From NCBI RefSeq assembly GCF_022201045.2, contig NC_068560.1, positions 34,063,001 to 34,127,000 on the forward strand: a DNA stretch of 64,000 bases, read 5' to 3'. The first letter of the stretch is position 1. Every line of letters begins with the position of its first letter. The notes under the pieces were generated by a model, which saw only the letters and a program-made list of their open reading frames with translations, made no database searches and was not told where the DNA came from. The DNA comes from Citrus sinensis. Its lineage: Eukaryota > Streptophyta > Magnoliopsida > Sapindales > Rutaceae. Below are positions 11,920 through 23,010 of the stretch, one piece after another. The position numbers and the translations under genes were made by a program.

Positions 11920-13440
11920 CTAAGCCACTGTCACTATTTTCATTCTCCTTAAGGACAAATAGGCCACTAGCCGGTACCCTATGATCATCGGCATCATAGC
12001 CCAAACTTCAAGTCCACTATGATCAATTCTTAGCTCTCTGATGAAGGGAGGCGAACAAGAATCTGATGAGCAATGGTGCTGGTAGGAATCATAGTTGTTG
12101 AATGAAATGTAGCGTAGCCACGACATGAAAAATGGACCTTTCTGCACCAAGTCAATACACAAGGAAATGGATTAATTAAGACCATTATTATGTTTTAGTT
12201 GACGTAATAATAGTTTTATGCATTTGAATCTGTGAAAAATCATATGGATCATTTGGCAATTTTCTCCAAACCTGGATAAAGAATCCTCCAGATAGCATGG
12301 AGGTCATAAGAACAATGGATGCCAATATTTTCGCTTTCTTTACATCCATGAACGCCACTCCTATGATAAGTTCAAGGCCCTGCATTATTCAAGTTGAAAA
12401 AGCCAAGCAAGACTATTACAATTTCACCCAAAAAAAAAAAAAAAAATTGATTGGTATCTGACATTTTATGGCACCTGAGCAGCTAGAATACAGAGGAAAA
12501 CAGTGAGCATATTCTGAGAAAACGCGATGTAACTTGGCCTCAAGCCAACCATAACACAGATAATCACAAGAACGATTATTGGCAGTATGAGATCTAAAGG
12601 AAGATCACTAATGTTTCTGGCTGAAAAATATGCACTGAGTTTGTACATGTCCACAGATCTTTCCTCAGCTAGCATCGCTCTTTCTTGTGGGAATGTGAAA
12701 GTAGCGGTAAATAAAGGAAAGAAGCCCCAAAATACTGAAATGAAGAACAGCAGCGCTGCCTGCATACAAATTGAACGAGAATGGTAAGTACTTGCAAATG
12801 TTGTCACAAATAGCAAAGGGAAAAATGATTAGGAGTTTATTCAAGTGATGGTTGCCTTTCAGGAATCAGAGTGGCACCAAAGTAAGGCAATGGGATGTGG
12901 CTGTGGATATAACTTGTGTTACACAGTAACCAGCTTAAGTACTCATGGCATCCCTTTGAGGCCTCTTCTCAAGAGAATTGAGAATTGTCCACAACAAGTT
13001 GCTTGATTTTCCCTTGAATTTAACTTCCACTGCATTTCAAGCTTACCCTTTGGTGGTACAGGTCTCGAGGGCTTTCTTTTTTACAATCCTGAGACTTTTT
13101 ATCTGTAGGCCTCGTAAGATATTGATATAGAAATCTATGGTTATATTAACATTAAATATTGTTTTAATTTTATTATTTTGTAAAAATCGACATTGTTATT
13201 GTCTTTTTAACCTTGTGGACATCAATGTAGAGATCCTTTCTAGTTAATTCTTCGACTTGCTGGTGAGAACTTAACCTTTAATTATTTAGGGAATGAGTTG
13301 TTATTGACATGTCCTTTTGCAAGATCAATAGGAAACTCTGATGGGTTCATGGCTATACAAGGAGAACATCCAATTGAAGAGAAATAGTCCACTGCTTCTG
13401 AAGCTTTTCTGGAGTATAATGAACTCCTTCATCCAATAAT
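11920..13440 (-). pseudogene. ABCG half-transporter pseudogene, 3' half only (copy 1)
   Basis: Minus-strand remnants of a plant WBC-type (ABCG21/ABCG22-like) transporter. From 5' to 3' they are: a segment at about 13400-13360 (KASEA... IAMNPAEF region, degraded); a helix-1 region near 13080-12850 containing RRGLK and HEYLSW; the second membrane block at 12816-12466 ([50 protein letters not shown]); a block at about 12385-12236 (MDVKKAKILASIVLMTSMLSGG); and the C-terminal exon at about 12140-11920 (FFMSWLRYISFNNY, YRLVAYLSLRRMKI). The whole nucleotide-binding domain is missing because the duplication ends here, and the helix-1 block is frame-disrupted. It therefore cannot make a transporter. 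The family assignment rests on ERAMLxxERxxDMYRLSAYF and AYLSLRRMKI, both characteristic of this clade. Confidence 0.85.
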
Positions 13441-13445
13441 ATAGT

Positions 13446-14160
13446 TTTAAAATTACGTTCAAACAAAAAATTCTAAACATAATTTGTTTGTTCATAAGTA
13501 ATTTAGTAAGGATATATTGAGTATTTAGAGAGTAAATGCTCGTTTATTTTCTATAATTTAAGTTAAGTGTAAGTTCAGCTTTTATATTGAAGAAAAATCT
13601 CAAGATCCTCTTACTGTTAAATATGGTACAATCCTACATTGTTTTTTTTTTAATTTCATTTTACAATAATGTCCTTGTAACAATATTTTTTTGGGATACT
13701 AATGAAATGAAAAATGATAATTTATCAAATTAACGATAAAAGTAACATAAAAATCTAAACAAAATATTTTTATATTAATTTATTTTTAGGATTAATTTGG
13801 TAAATTACTTTTGAATAAAATAATTATCAGTAAGATAGTTGTAAGGATATTAAACTTTACTTTAAGTTGGCTAATACTTAATTTATTTATAAATAATTAT
13901 TAACAAGACTGTTGCACTGGTACAAAAGGTACTAGTTCTTTTATACTAATATTTATTGGTTAATTTGCTAATTACTTTGTTACAGATAAATTAATTAATG
14001 TCAAGAATATTGTTGCAAAGGGTGTTATTACAAAAGGAAAAAATAAGGGTAAAAAAGTAATATATTTAACTATAGGAGTATTTTGAGGTAATTTTTTAAA
14101 ATATAAAGACTAAATAAATACTTAAGTCAAAAATTAAAGATTAAATTATCTGTAAATCAC
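13446..14160. repeat. Dispersed repeat with MITE-like inverted ends (copy A)
   Basis: This block closely matches 22342-23010. Inside it, from about 13532 to 14157, the ends are imperfect inverted repeats of about 50-60 bp (GTAAAT-CTCGTTTA... against ...TTAAATTATCTGTAAAT), suggesting a non-autonomous DNA transposon. About 86 bp upstream of the inverted end is shared too, so the shared unit is longer than the inverted-repeat element. It lies exactly at the junction between the two tandem duplicated units. No target-site duplication could be identified, so no superfamily is given. Confidence 0.65.
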
Positions 14161-14590
14161 ACGTAGTAATATTTGTTGAGTTCAGAATCACATTTATTGG
14201 ATTTGTAAATTTTTTTTATTCATTAAACCATTTGTACATTGTGTTTTAGCAAAATAAAATTAAAAAATAAATTTTGTTATGGGTGATGGAGGAATTCTAC
14301 GATAGCTATGAGGTATCATGTATGTTAGTCATAAAATAAATAAATGATATTAATGATGAAGAAGGGTGTCATAGTAATTCCAAAGAAAGAAGGCAGGTGA
14401 GAGAGAGAAAAAAAAATTAAAAAGACAAATATTTATTTTTAGTTTTAACGAACATATTTCTAAAAATAAATGAAACTAATTAAGAAGAAGAGGTTGGTGA
14501 GATAAATTAAGAGGGTCAATTATTATCACTCATGGGTTTATTATTATTATTATTTGTGTTGGGCTTTTATTAGATTTCCTTTATATATTA

Positions 14591-14947
14591 GGCTTTGAGC
14601 TTTAATTTTTTTTTTAGACTGATTAATCATCAGATTACTGCATTACACAGATATTTACAACAACTGCTTATTGTAGCAGAGATATTACACTGATATTTAC
14701 AATCAGATATACATGATTGGGACTTACATTATTACAATGAATTCTATGAAGTACATGCCCAATACAAATAACCCCTCACAGGAGAGGATGTCCATACTCC
14801 ACTTGCATTTCGCAAGGAAGAAGGATATAAAGAACATTTAGCCCCCACAATGCTTTTGTGGGGGCTAGAACCGCTGCCCTCACAATGCTTGTGAGGGCAG
14901 CAGCCCACCACTTCGGCCAAGGCCGAAGTGGCGGCTTTGAGCTTTAA
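14591..14947 (-). mobile_element. SINE with hairpin head, flanked by 15-bp target duplications
   Basis: Insert 14606-14932 on minus is bounded by identical 15-bp repeats GGCTTTGAGCTTTAA (14591-14605 and 14933-14947). Unit 1 has the matching unoccupied site at about 9952-9967 (GTCTTTGAGCTTTAA). The 3' end is a poly-A tail (T-run at 14607-14615 on plus). The body (about 14616-14835) matches the SINE at 40732-41080, including the repeated TGTAAATATC motif. The 5' head differs: instead of the tRNA-like head there are three consecutive near-perfect hairpins (14839-14867, 14873-14901, 14908-14931). It encodes no protein. Confidence 0.85.
14839..14931. other. Three tandem hairpins in the SINE head
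   Basis: Hairpin 1 (14839-14867): 12-bp arms TAGCCCCCACAA / TTGTGGGGGCTA with a 5-base loop. Hairpin 2 (14873-14901): 13-bp arms GCTGCCCTCACAA / TTGTGAGGGCAGC with a 3-base loop. Hairpin 3 (14908-14931): 11-bp arms CCACTTCGGCC / GGCCGAAGTGG around AA. Hairpins 1 and 2 share the ACAATGCTT-TGTG core and so look like a diverged duplication. The GC content is far above that of the surroundings. Confidence 0.95.
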
Positions 14948-15684
14948 TTGTAATTTGCTTTTGTTGGGCTTGTACACTTGCTTGTGTGTCTATGTGTGTA
15001 TGTATGTGTGTCTATGTATATTCCTCTAACTTTTACATTTTATACTATTACTTAGGTCTTACATTCACATAGGCTAATAAACAAAGAGTAACTATTAAAA
15101 GAAAAAGGGTTCGATTATAATTTGTAGAACCTACCTGAAATATAAACTTCACATTACTATTATTTTTAAATAAACATAACTTTCGACCTCTAACAGAATT
15201 AATTATCATTCCATTTGAGAAAATAACATAACACCATTTTAATTCATTGAAACTGATATACCACGTCTCTAGCTTGGTTCGCCGCACACGTTTTCACTGT
15301 ATAGACTGGTTGAACCTATTTTGTCAATTATTTTATTTCACTGAAAACGAATGGGTATACGAAGTGTGTGAAATGTGAATTGATCAAATTTTATGACGTT
15401 ATGTGTACGCCGTATATAGTCAAATACCAAAGCTACTTCCTAACATGGGTAAAAATTACAAGAGGTCAACCTACCATTTAATCATAAGCGCATGCATTTG
15501 ACCGGTATTAACAAATTAATTAGAGAGAGAGGTATATTAACCTAATATTGACAATTTGAATAAGAAATTAATGACTCGGCTTATGGAAACAGCCACCGAT
15601 CACCAAGTCTGTAAGTACTTAACTTTAATCAAAAGTTTACCACTGCAGCATTTTGTATTGTTTTCTCAAGTGATGAAATAATTA

Positions 15685-16061
15685 GAGCATCTCTAAAACA
15701 CTTTTCAAATAAAATTTTATTATTTATTAGAAAAGTCACATTAGTATTTAGGATTCCAACAAACACTCTAATTAAAATTTTTCAAATAAAAAAAATGATT
15801 TTCTCTTCAATTTTGTATAGTTGCTTTCTCCTTCTTCAATTTATATTTTATTACTTTTTATTAGGGGGAGAGAGAGAGAAGTGCTTTAATTACCATTTAA
15901 TTTTCTGTTGAAAAAAATATTTATTTGATTAAAATAATATTAACTTATTACTATTTAAAGAGTCTTTTGAAGAATAATTTTTTTTTTCACTCTCTTTTTT
16001 ACCACATAGGTAAGCAAATAGATATTTGAAAAATAAAATTAATAGTCTTTTAGAGATACTC
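15685..16061. mobile_element. Tourist/PIF-Harbinger-like MITE
   Basis: A 377-bp insert absent from the matching place in unit 1 (about 10956-10966). The ends are inverted: GAGCATCTCTAAAA at the left and TTTTAGAGATACTC at the right, the common plant 'GAGCATCTC' terminus. Flanking trinucleotides are TTA on the left and ATA on the right (the empty site has TTA), consistent with a TWA target duplication. It sits just upstream of the peptide gene's original start region and separates it from its promoter. No coding capacity. Confidence 0.8.
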
Positions 16062-16111
16062 ATAGCTTCTTTCTCCAAAAATTTGCGGCGAAAATTGACA
16101 TCTCCAAGGCC

Positions 16112-16536
16112 ATGCAAGTCTTGACGATGGCAGTTTTTGTAGCAATATTTTTGCTCATGTCCTCTAAGATGGCAACCACAATGCTCAATGATGCAGGCCT
16201 AGAAACTCTACTTGGTTTGTAGATATAGCTGCGTACCACTTTGGAGCTAGCATTTTATTCGTTTGAAACTTCTCTTTTGCGATGTTCGCATTTTGTAAAA
16301 TCAAAATTTGTATGCATTGGTAATTAGCACCTAGATGGCTTTCTTACATTTCTATTAAAATCACAATGAAAATATTATATTGTCAGTTCCATCCACTTTT
16401 ACTGGCCTTCATTTTCCCATTTTTTTCTTTTCCATTTGGGATCAATGACCAAAATAAATTCGAAATTTCATCAAATTCATTTGCAGGACGCAGGGCTCTA
16501 CTTGCTGACTACAACACAACTGGTCGCGGAGGATAG
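16112..16536 (+). pseudogene. Small secreted peptide, copy 2 (probably decayed)
   Basis: Duplicate of the gene at 10979. Both ATG codons used at the N-terminus of copy 1 (Met1 and Met4) are changed here (TTGCGG and TTG at about 16083-16097), so the first usable in-frame ATG is the one matching Met10 of copy 1. From there, exons 16112-16214 and 16487-16536 join in frame to 50 residues. The hydrophobic segment is kept and the C-terminus reads RRALLADYNTTGRGG, ending two codons early because TAT became TAG. The Asp-Tyr core is unchanged. A MITE inserted 50 bp upstream separates it from the conserved promoter. It may be dead, or may make a shorter precursor; transcripts would decide. Confidence 0.6.
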
Positions 16537-16975
16537 AATTGATGAACTGAGCAAGCTGCAAGCTCATCAATCATATATGTTGCATATGGCTATGGATTAA
16601 AATAAATTGTATATATATGTTTGGGTGTTTTATGCTAATGTAAGTCAAAATATCTTCTAGTAGTACTTCCAAGATGTTTTGCTTCGAAGGTTATAATGAC
16701 ATGTATGTTATGTCGTTACGTATATTTGTGGAGTTGCGTTGTAACAAATCAAAGTGAGTCAATAGTGATTTACTAATTAGTTGTGATTAATTGATTCCTT
16801 TGATCTGGATATATAATAAATAACAGGAAAAAAAGAAGAAGCAGAAGAAGAAGAAAATACCCAAGAGAAAAATTCACGGACTTGAGAATAAACTATTTTT
16901 GTTCGTCAATAAATTACTTAAGAAGATAACATAAATGATTACAAATGTCTTCAACTTATTGTTGATTGTTGTAAG

Positions 16976-19110
16976 CTAAGTCACTGTTATTATTTTCATT
17001 CTCCTAAAGGACAAATAGGCCACCAGCCGGTCCCCTATGATCATCGCCATCATAGCCCCAACTTCAAGTCCACTACGAGCAAGTCTTAGCTCTCTGATGA
17101 AGGGAGGCTCTGATCCTGAGCGACGGCACTGGTAGGAACGATAGTTGTTGAAAGAAATGTAGCGTAGCCACGACATGAAAAATGGAACTTTGTGCACCAA
17201 ATCAATACTCAAGGAAGTCGATTAATTAAGACCATTATTATGTTCTAGTTGATGCTATAATAATTTTATACATTTGAATCTGCAAAAAGATCATATGGAA
17301 AATTTGGCAATTTTCTCTTAACCCGGATAAAGAATCCAACAGATAGCATGAAGGTCATAAGAACAACAGATTTCTTTACATCCATGAATGCTGTTCCTAT
17401 AATAAGTCCAAGGCCCTGCATTATTCAAGTTGAAAACGCCAAGCAAGACTATTTACAATTTCACGGGAGAGGGGAAAAAAAATTGATTGGTATCTGATAT
17501 TTTATGGCACCTGAGCAGCCAGAATACAGAGGAAACCAGTGAGCATATCTGAGAAAACGCGATGTAACTTGGCCTCAAGCCAACCATAAGATAGACAATC
17601 ACAAGGACGATTATTGGCAGTATCGCTAAAAAATATGTACATGCCCACAGATCTTTCCTTAGCATGGCTCTTTCTCGTGGGAATGTGAAAATAGCGGTAA
17701 ATAAAGGAAAGAAGCCCCAAAATACTGAAATGAAGAACAACAGCAATGCCTGCATACAAATTGAACAAGAATGGTAAGTAATTGCAAATGTTGTCACAAA
17801 CAGCAAAGGGAAAAATGATTAGGAGTTGATTTAAGTGATGGTTGTCTATCAAGAATCAGAGTGGCACCAAAGTAAGACAATGGTTATGGCTGTGGATATA
17901 ACTTGTGTTACAAGTAACCAGCTTAAGTACTCGTGGCATCTCTCTTTGAGGCCTCTTCTCAAGAGAATGGACAATTCTTCACTACAAGTGTTAAGTGGTT
18001 GATTTTTCCTTGAATTTAACTTTCCCTGCATCTCAAGCTCACTGTCTACTGGTACAGGTCTCAAGGGCTTTCTTTTCTACAACTTTAAGGCTTGTTCTCT
18101 GTAGGTCTCACGAGATACTGATATGAAATTTATGATTATATAAATGTTAAAAACTATTTTAATTTTATTATTTTTGTAAAGTTTGACATTGTTATTGTCT
18201 TTTTAACCTCATGGACATCAATGTAGAGGTTCTCTATTGTCAAGTATTCGACTTCCTGGTGAGAACTTAACCTTGAATCTTGTAGGGAATGATTTGTAAT
18301 TCACATTTCCATTTGCAAGATCAATAGGAAATTCTGCTGGGTTCATGGCTATACAAGGAGAACATCCAATTCAAGAGAAATAGTCCATAGCTTCTGAAGC
18401 TTTTCTGGAGTAAAATGAATTCCATCATCCAACAGTATGTTTTATCAAACTCGATGAAGAGTCTACCAGATGGCTGATGTGTTGTAGTCATCATTGTCTT
18501 GCCATCCTATGCAATAGATAAAACAATCAGAAACTATATATTTTTGGGCACAAAAGTTTAAGGGTCTGCATATGTTTAGTACCTCGGCAATGTTTTGTAG
18601 CATCTGAACGATCCTTAGAGCGGTTATTGAATCCAGACCTGATGTTGGTTCATCTGAGAACAGAAGTAATGGATTCAGCAAGATTTCATTGCCTAAGCAG
18701 ACTCTTTCTCTGGCCGCCAGAAACTCCCCTCACATATTTCCCTCCAATTACCGGTTGCTCACAAGTCAATGCAATATTTTATCAACTTTATGCAATCATA
18801 CATGCCCAAGTAAGTGATGGCACCACTGTTAAGTTTGATCCTTCAAAAAGATTTAGCAGAGTTGATTTGCCTCCTCCTGATGGTCCAATTATGTGATTCT
18901 CGGCTTTGGTGCATTTACCGCCTCTTGCTGCTACCTTATATTTTCCATCTTCAAACTACAGTATAAAAGGAAGACAATTAGGATATAATTCTTTCTCAGC
19001 GTTAATTTTCAGGACTAGAATATTGAATGTAGTTGATCAGTTATAGTATATACCTGGAGATATATTGGTAAGGTAGTTCATCTTGCAGCTTCTTCAACCA
19101 CAAGGAATCT
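16976..19110 (-). pseudogene. ABCG half-transporter pseudogene, near full length (copy 2)
   Basis: ABCG21/22-like remnant on minus. From the 5' end: a TLPIYLQ segment near 19080; EDGKYKVA and the Walker A loop GPSGGGKSTLLN at about 18950-18850; the ABC signature [11 protein letters not shown] at about 18710; Walker B/D-loop [10 protein letters not shown] with [13 protein letters not shown] at about 18681-18590; IAMNPAEF and DLANGN at about 18350-18300; RRGLKERCHEYLSWL at about 17950; [17 protein letters not shown] and FPRERAML at 17806-17640; and the C-terminus FFMSWLRYISFNNY to AYLSFRRMKI at 17212-16976. It is broken: a stop precedes TLPIYLQ, roughly 15-20 residues before Walker A are missing, stops and frame changes occur between Walker A and the signature, and the DMYRLSAYF block is shortened. 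ABCG half-transporters work as plasma-membrane dimers; this copy cannot. Confidence 0.88.
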
Positions 19111-19960
19111 TGATCTTCTCGGCATCTAGAGGCGATAGACCGGCTGCATTATATGCATTATCTCCCGAGTACAAAGAGTTTAAATGTCACAATGAAAGCT
19201 GTTATGAGTAATCAATATGAAAAGAAACGGTTCCTTATTGGAATTGGAAGTCGGCAGTTCTATGACATTTAAGCAACTGCTACAACCCTACTAGGATTAG
19301 TGGAACCATTCTCATCAAAGCTTCCAGCAACATTGTTAATAAATTCATCTACATCGACCAAGAATTCAGCACCTATTGACCTTGTTTCCCCTTTAGACTT
19401 TTCACTGCCTGTTGATTTTGATTTCATCTCAAAACTTTGAATGCTTTGTAGAATGCTAGTGGCATCATTTGGAGCTTCAATCATCTTCTTAAAAGTCCCA
19501 GATTCTTCATCGTCTAAGCTCTCCATGCAACTCCATCTTTGCTCCAACATGAAGCAAGGAGAAAATGTTACTTAGCGCAGAAAAAATTAAACACAAATCA
19601 TGAGAAACTAAGCAATCATTTCATCACCAATATTTTGAATCAGAATAAAAAATTTCCTCTTAAGGATTGAAAAGAAAGATTATTGAATATGGAATTTGAG
19701 ATTTGAGTAGAATTGGCACCGCAAGCTCAAGAGCAAGAGAGAAATAGAGAGGTACAAGGGCAGTGCAATGAGAGTGTAGCAGTCTGGCTTGAAGATTATA
19801 TAGGGCCAGCAGGAGTTTCCGGTATTGTGCGCTAGAAATTGTTACCAGCAAGTAACGGATCTCCACATCCAATGACTTTCCCTATAACGTCTAAATCCTA
19901 AAAGGTCTTCTCTGTTTGTGTTTTTCCTCATAGAAATTGAACAGTGAACACTATGTTACA
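19111..19960 (-). other. Possible 5' part of the ABCG remnant, unassigned
   Basis: A minus-strand open stretch at 19550-19269 (93 codons, Ser/Glu/Asp-rich, containing ATSILQSIQSFEMKSKSTG) lies where the first exon of the ABCG gene would be. I do not recognise it as the known N-terminus of ABCG21/22. It could be a divergent first exon, part of an unrelated gene or chance. No splice join to the TLPIYLQ segment could be supported. Confidence 0.3.
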
Positions 19961-22341
19961 CGCCCATATGACCAGGTTAAATATTTTGCCAAAAAATATA
20001 GATAAATTTATCATATAAGATGAAAATAATGTCTCATTGTCAATTCTCTTACTCTTAATTGGTTGTAAGAGATTGGCATGTGGGATCAGGCAAGCAAGTT
20101 AAAGTAGTTTTCACCACTTAAAAGTGGAGGAAGCTTGGCTTGATAAGGAGGCTAAGTACAGGTATAATAATTAATATAATGGTCATCTCAAAGATCAGAT
20201 AAATTTAATATATTTGGTAGTTTTTTTTTTTTTCCCAACCTCGTTGAACAAAATTTAAAGTATTAAAGAAAAATTTCGTATTGTGAAATTCAGATAAAAC
20301 GATTAATTCCTAGAATTGATATTTCACAGTACAATTCCCTCCACAATCAAAGGAGGGGAGGGTGCCATAATACGGCTTACTTTTTCTTTTTTTTTTTATT
20401 ATTATTAAAAAGAGGAAATCAAAGTCTTACAATTTCTGTTAGTTTAATATTCATACATAATTATATTTTATCACATTAAACTATTTTTGTTGAATTTGAT
20501 TGGAAAAAATACTTGTAAACGTTAAGAAGTAATCTAAAATTACATCTGACACTTAATTTAAAACAGCGCTCAACTACCCCATATTTAAAATAAATAAATA
20601 AAAAGCCACAGTAAAAAAAAAATTCGTTTGTCTCTGTTTGTAAACTATGAGACCTATGGCAGATTTGGAGACTTAAATTAGGGGACTTCAATTTCAAAAA
20701 TTTTAATTTAATTTAGGGTATTTATTTTATTTTAATGTTCACAATGAAATCCATCATTTAAAATAAATAATTTATTATTATTATTATTTTAAAATTTAAG
20801 AGAAAATAGTTGAATTTGAGTTTTTGAAAATTAAATATCTAAATAAACAAAACTATATGTCTATTGAAATTTGAACTAAGTCTCCAAAACTACTAAATAA
20901 CGATCTTACTACTAAATTATGAGTATTTTGTTATATAAAAAACACGTTCAAATTCTTTTTATTAAATTTTTTTAAAAAAGACTTATTGTACATTTAAAAA
21001 AAAAATAATAGCTCAAAAGGGGGTCAAGCCCGGCCTAAGTCTCAATTGGGTCTGCCAATATTTGAGACTGAATTAGAATAAGGTGAATGCAATTACGAGA
21101 ATATGGAATTAATATTGAGGTCATTTGATTTCGGTGAAATAAAAATCGATTGATATTGCGACTTGGGAATTCAAACATGAAACTCTTAATGATACCACGT
21201 TAATTAACCTAAAAAATCGATATCAATGTGAATGAAGTCAATATGTTCTCACGGTAAAAATATATTTTAAACAAAATAAATTATTAGTGGCCACGAACAT
21301 GGCGTGGGGTGTGTTTTAGCCGTAAACAGCGACTACGATGACTTCTTGTAAAGAGAGACAAATGGGAAGACAACAGGAAGTACAATGCCATAACCATACG
21401 AAAATTTATAGTTTAAATATATGTAACGACGGTTAACATTTGGTTTGTGATGTAGATAGGAACAAAAACATGGGCGGTGCCCTTTCTAAATGGGAATGTG
21501 GAAACCAGAAAATCGTTGGCCCAATTTTCAGCGGATCGACAACGACAATGGTATCGAGTTCAGAGCTGGAAAGTTCTATAAATTTCATTGTTGTCCCGTA
21601 CTGACAGCACTGGAGGTCTCGTAACGTCAACTGTTTGGGACTTCTATTTTATGGGTTTCTAGATTCATTAAATGAATGCTTTACACGTACTGTAATGGAC
21701 TCACATTCCGATTGGCACTTCAAAATCATGAGGAGAATATATCTGTGAGGCTTATGAAACGCTTACTCAATTTCACAAGATGGTTTAATTAATTCCAAAC
21801 AATCCGTATGCGACAAATTTCAACGTGCAATAATATTAGCAAGCACTCTTTCTTTTCTTCACCATTGATACCCTCAAATGCAATTAGTTTCTAAAATAGG
21901 GAACGATCATTAATATGACAAACTAATAGAAGGCATATATGATTTTTTTTTAATAAAAACAAAAAAAAAGATGTATTTTGACCCACTTCGGTTTCAGATC
22001 GTTATAATTTTATTATCTCCTGATAATTATACATACCATTTTTATGTAGATCGAGCAAGAAATATTCCAAGACTATATATGGACTCAATTTTTTTCATGG
22101 CTTGTTCGGTGGTTTGTGTTTTGTCATCGTATTAGGTGATAGTAATTTCATTTTTCATCTGAATGCCATTTGAATGCTGCTTGAAGCCCGTCAGTTTTTT
22201 CTAAATTCATTTGATAACTTTTTTTTTTATAGGTGGGGTTATTTAATTCACCGATGAGCTTTGCAACTGATATTGACTTTCAACAATGGTGCAAGAAGAG
22301 ATGTTCAAGAATGAGTATTTGATGAAAACTTTTCTGGCATA
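19961..22341. other. Intergenic, no gene seen
   Basis: AT-rich with scattered short frames. A less AT-rich patch at about 21425-21640 contains a 65-codon minus-strand frame without recognisable domain. Nothing further is supported. Confidence 0.5.
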
Positions 22342-23010
22342 TTTAAAATTACGTTCAAACAAAAAACTCTAAACATAATTTGTTTGTTCATAAGTAATTT
22401 AGTAAGGATATCTTGAGCATTTAGAGAGTAAATACTCGTTTAGTCCCTATAATCTAAGTAAGTATATGTTTAGTTTTCATATTTAAGAAAAACCTCAAGA
22501 CCCTCCTACTGTTAAATATGTCACAATCCTACATTATTATTTTTATTTCATTTTACAATAATATCCTTATAACAATATTCTTTTGGGATACTAATGAAAT
22601 AAAAAAAATGATAATTTATCAAATTAACCATAAAATTAATGTAAAAATCTACACAAATATTTTATATTATTTTATTTTTAGGATTATTTTGGCAAATTAA
22701 TTTTTAATAAAATAATTATTAGTAAGATTGTTGCAATTGTATTAAACATTATTTTAAGTTGGCTAATACTTAATTTATTTATAAATAATTATTAGCAAGA
22801 TTGTTGCATTGGTACAAAAGGTACTAGTTCTTTTACACTAATATTTATTGGTTAATTTGTTATAGATAAATTAATTAATATCAAGAATATTGTTGCAAAT
22901 GGTGTTCCTGAAAAAGGAAAAAAAATATAATTAATTACAATAGTATTTTAAAATATAAGGATTAAATAAATACTTAAGTCAAAAACTAAGGATTAAGTGA
23001 ACATTTACAA
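22342..23010. repeat. Dispersed repeat with MITE-like inverted ends (copy B)
   Basis: Second copy of the block at 13446-14160, same orientation, alignable end to end with scattered substitutions and a few indels. Its inverted ends are clearer than in copy A: GTAAATACTCGTTTAGTCC from 22428 and GGATTAAGTGAACATTTAC ending near 23008, giving an element of about 581 bp. The 86 bp left of the inverted end is shared with copy A as well. No open reading frame of note. Confidence 0.65.

Larger units (their letters stand above)
9533..13445. repeat. Segmental duplication, unit 1
   Basis: Left member of a tandem duplication whose partner is about 14166-18440. Colinear, clearly related sequence runs from TTTGTTGAGTTCGGAATCAC through the small peptide gene to the middle of an ABCG transporter remnant. 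Differences are scattered substitutions and small indels plus insertions unique to unit 2. Unit 1 ends inside the ABCG gene (at the part encoding the segment after the nucleotide-binding domain), so it cannot contain a complete transporter. Confidence 0.85.
14166..18440. repeat. Segmental duplication, unit 2
   Basis: Right partner of 9533-13445, in the same orientation and order: left flank, peptide gene, ABCG remnant. Relative to unit 1 it carries two clean insertions with target duplications, a SINE (14606-14932) and a Tourist-like MITE (15685-16061). Beyond 18440 the ABCG remnant continues with its 5' half, so unit 2 probably holds the ancestral arrangement and unit 1 is the derived partial copy. 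Confidence 0.85.

Noticed and set aside
14744-14977. 77-codon minus-strand frame with balanced composition
   Set aside because: It lies entirely within the SINE and its hairpin head; SINEs encode no protein.
18627-18896. Plus-strand 89-codon frame
   Set aside because: Antisense to the ABCG nucleotide-binding remnant, where the minus strand encodes Walker A, signature and Walker B.
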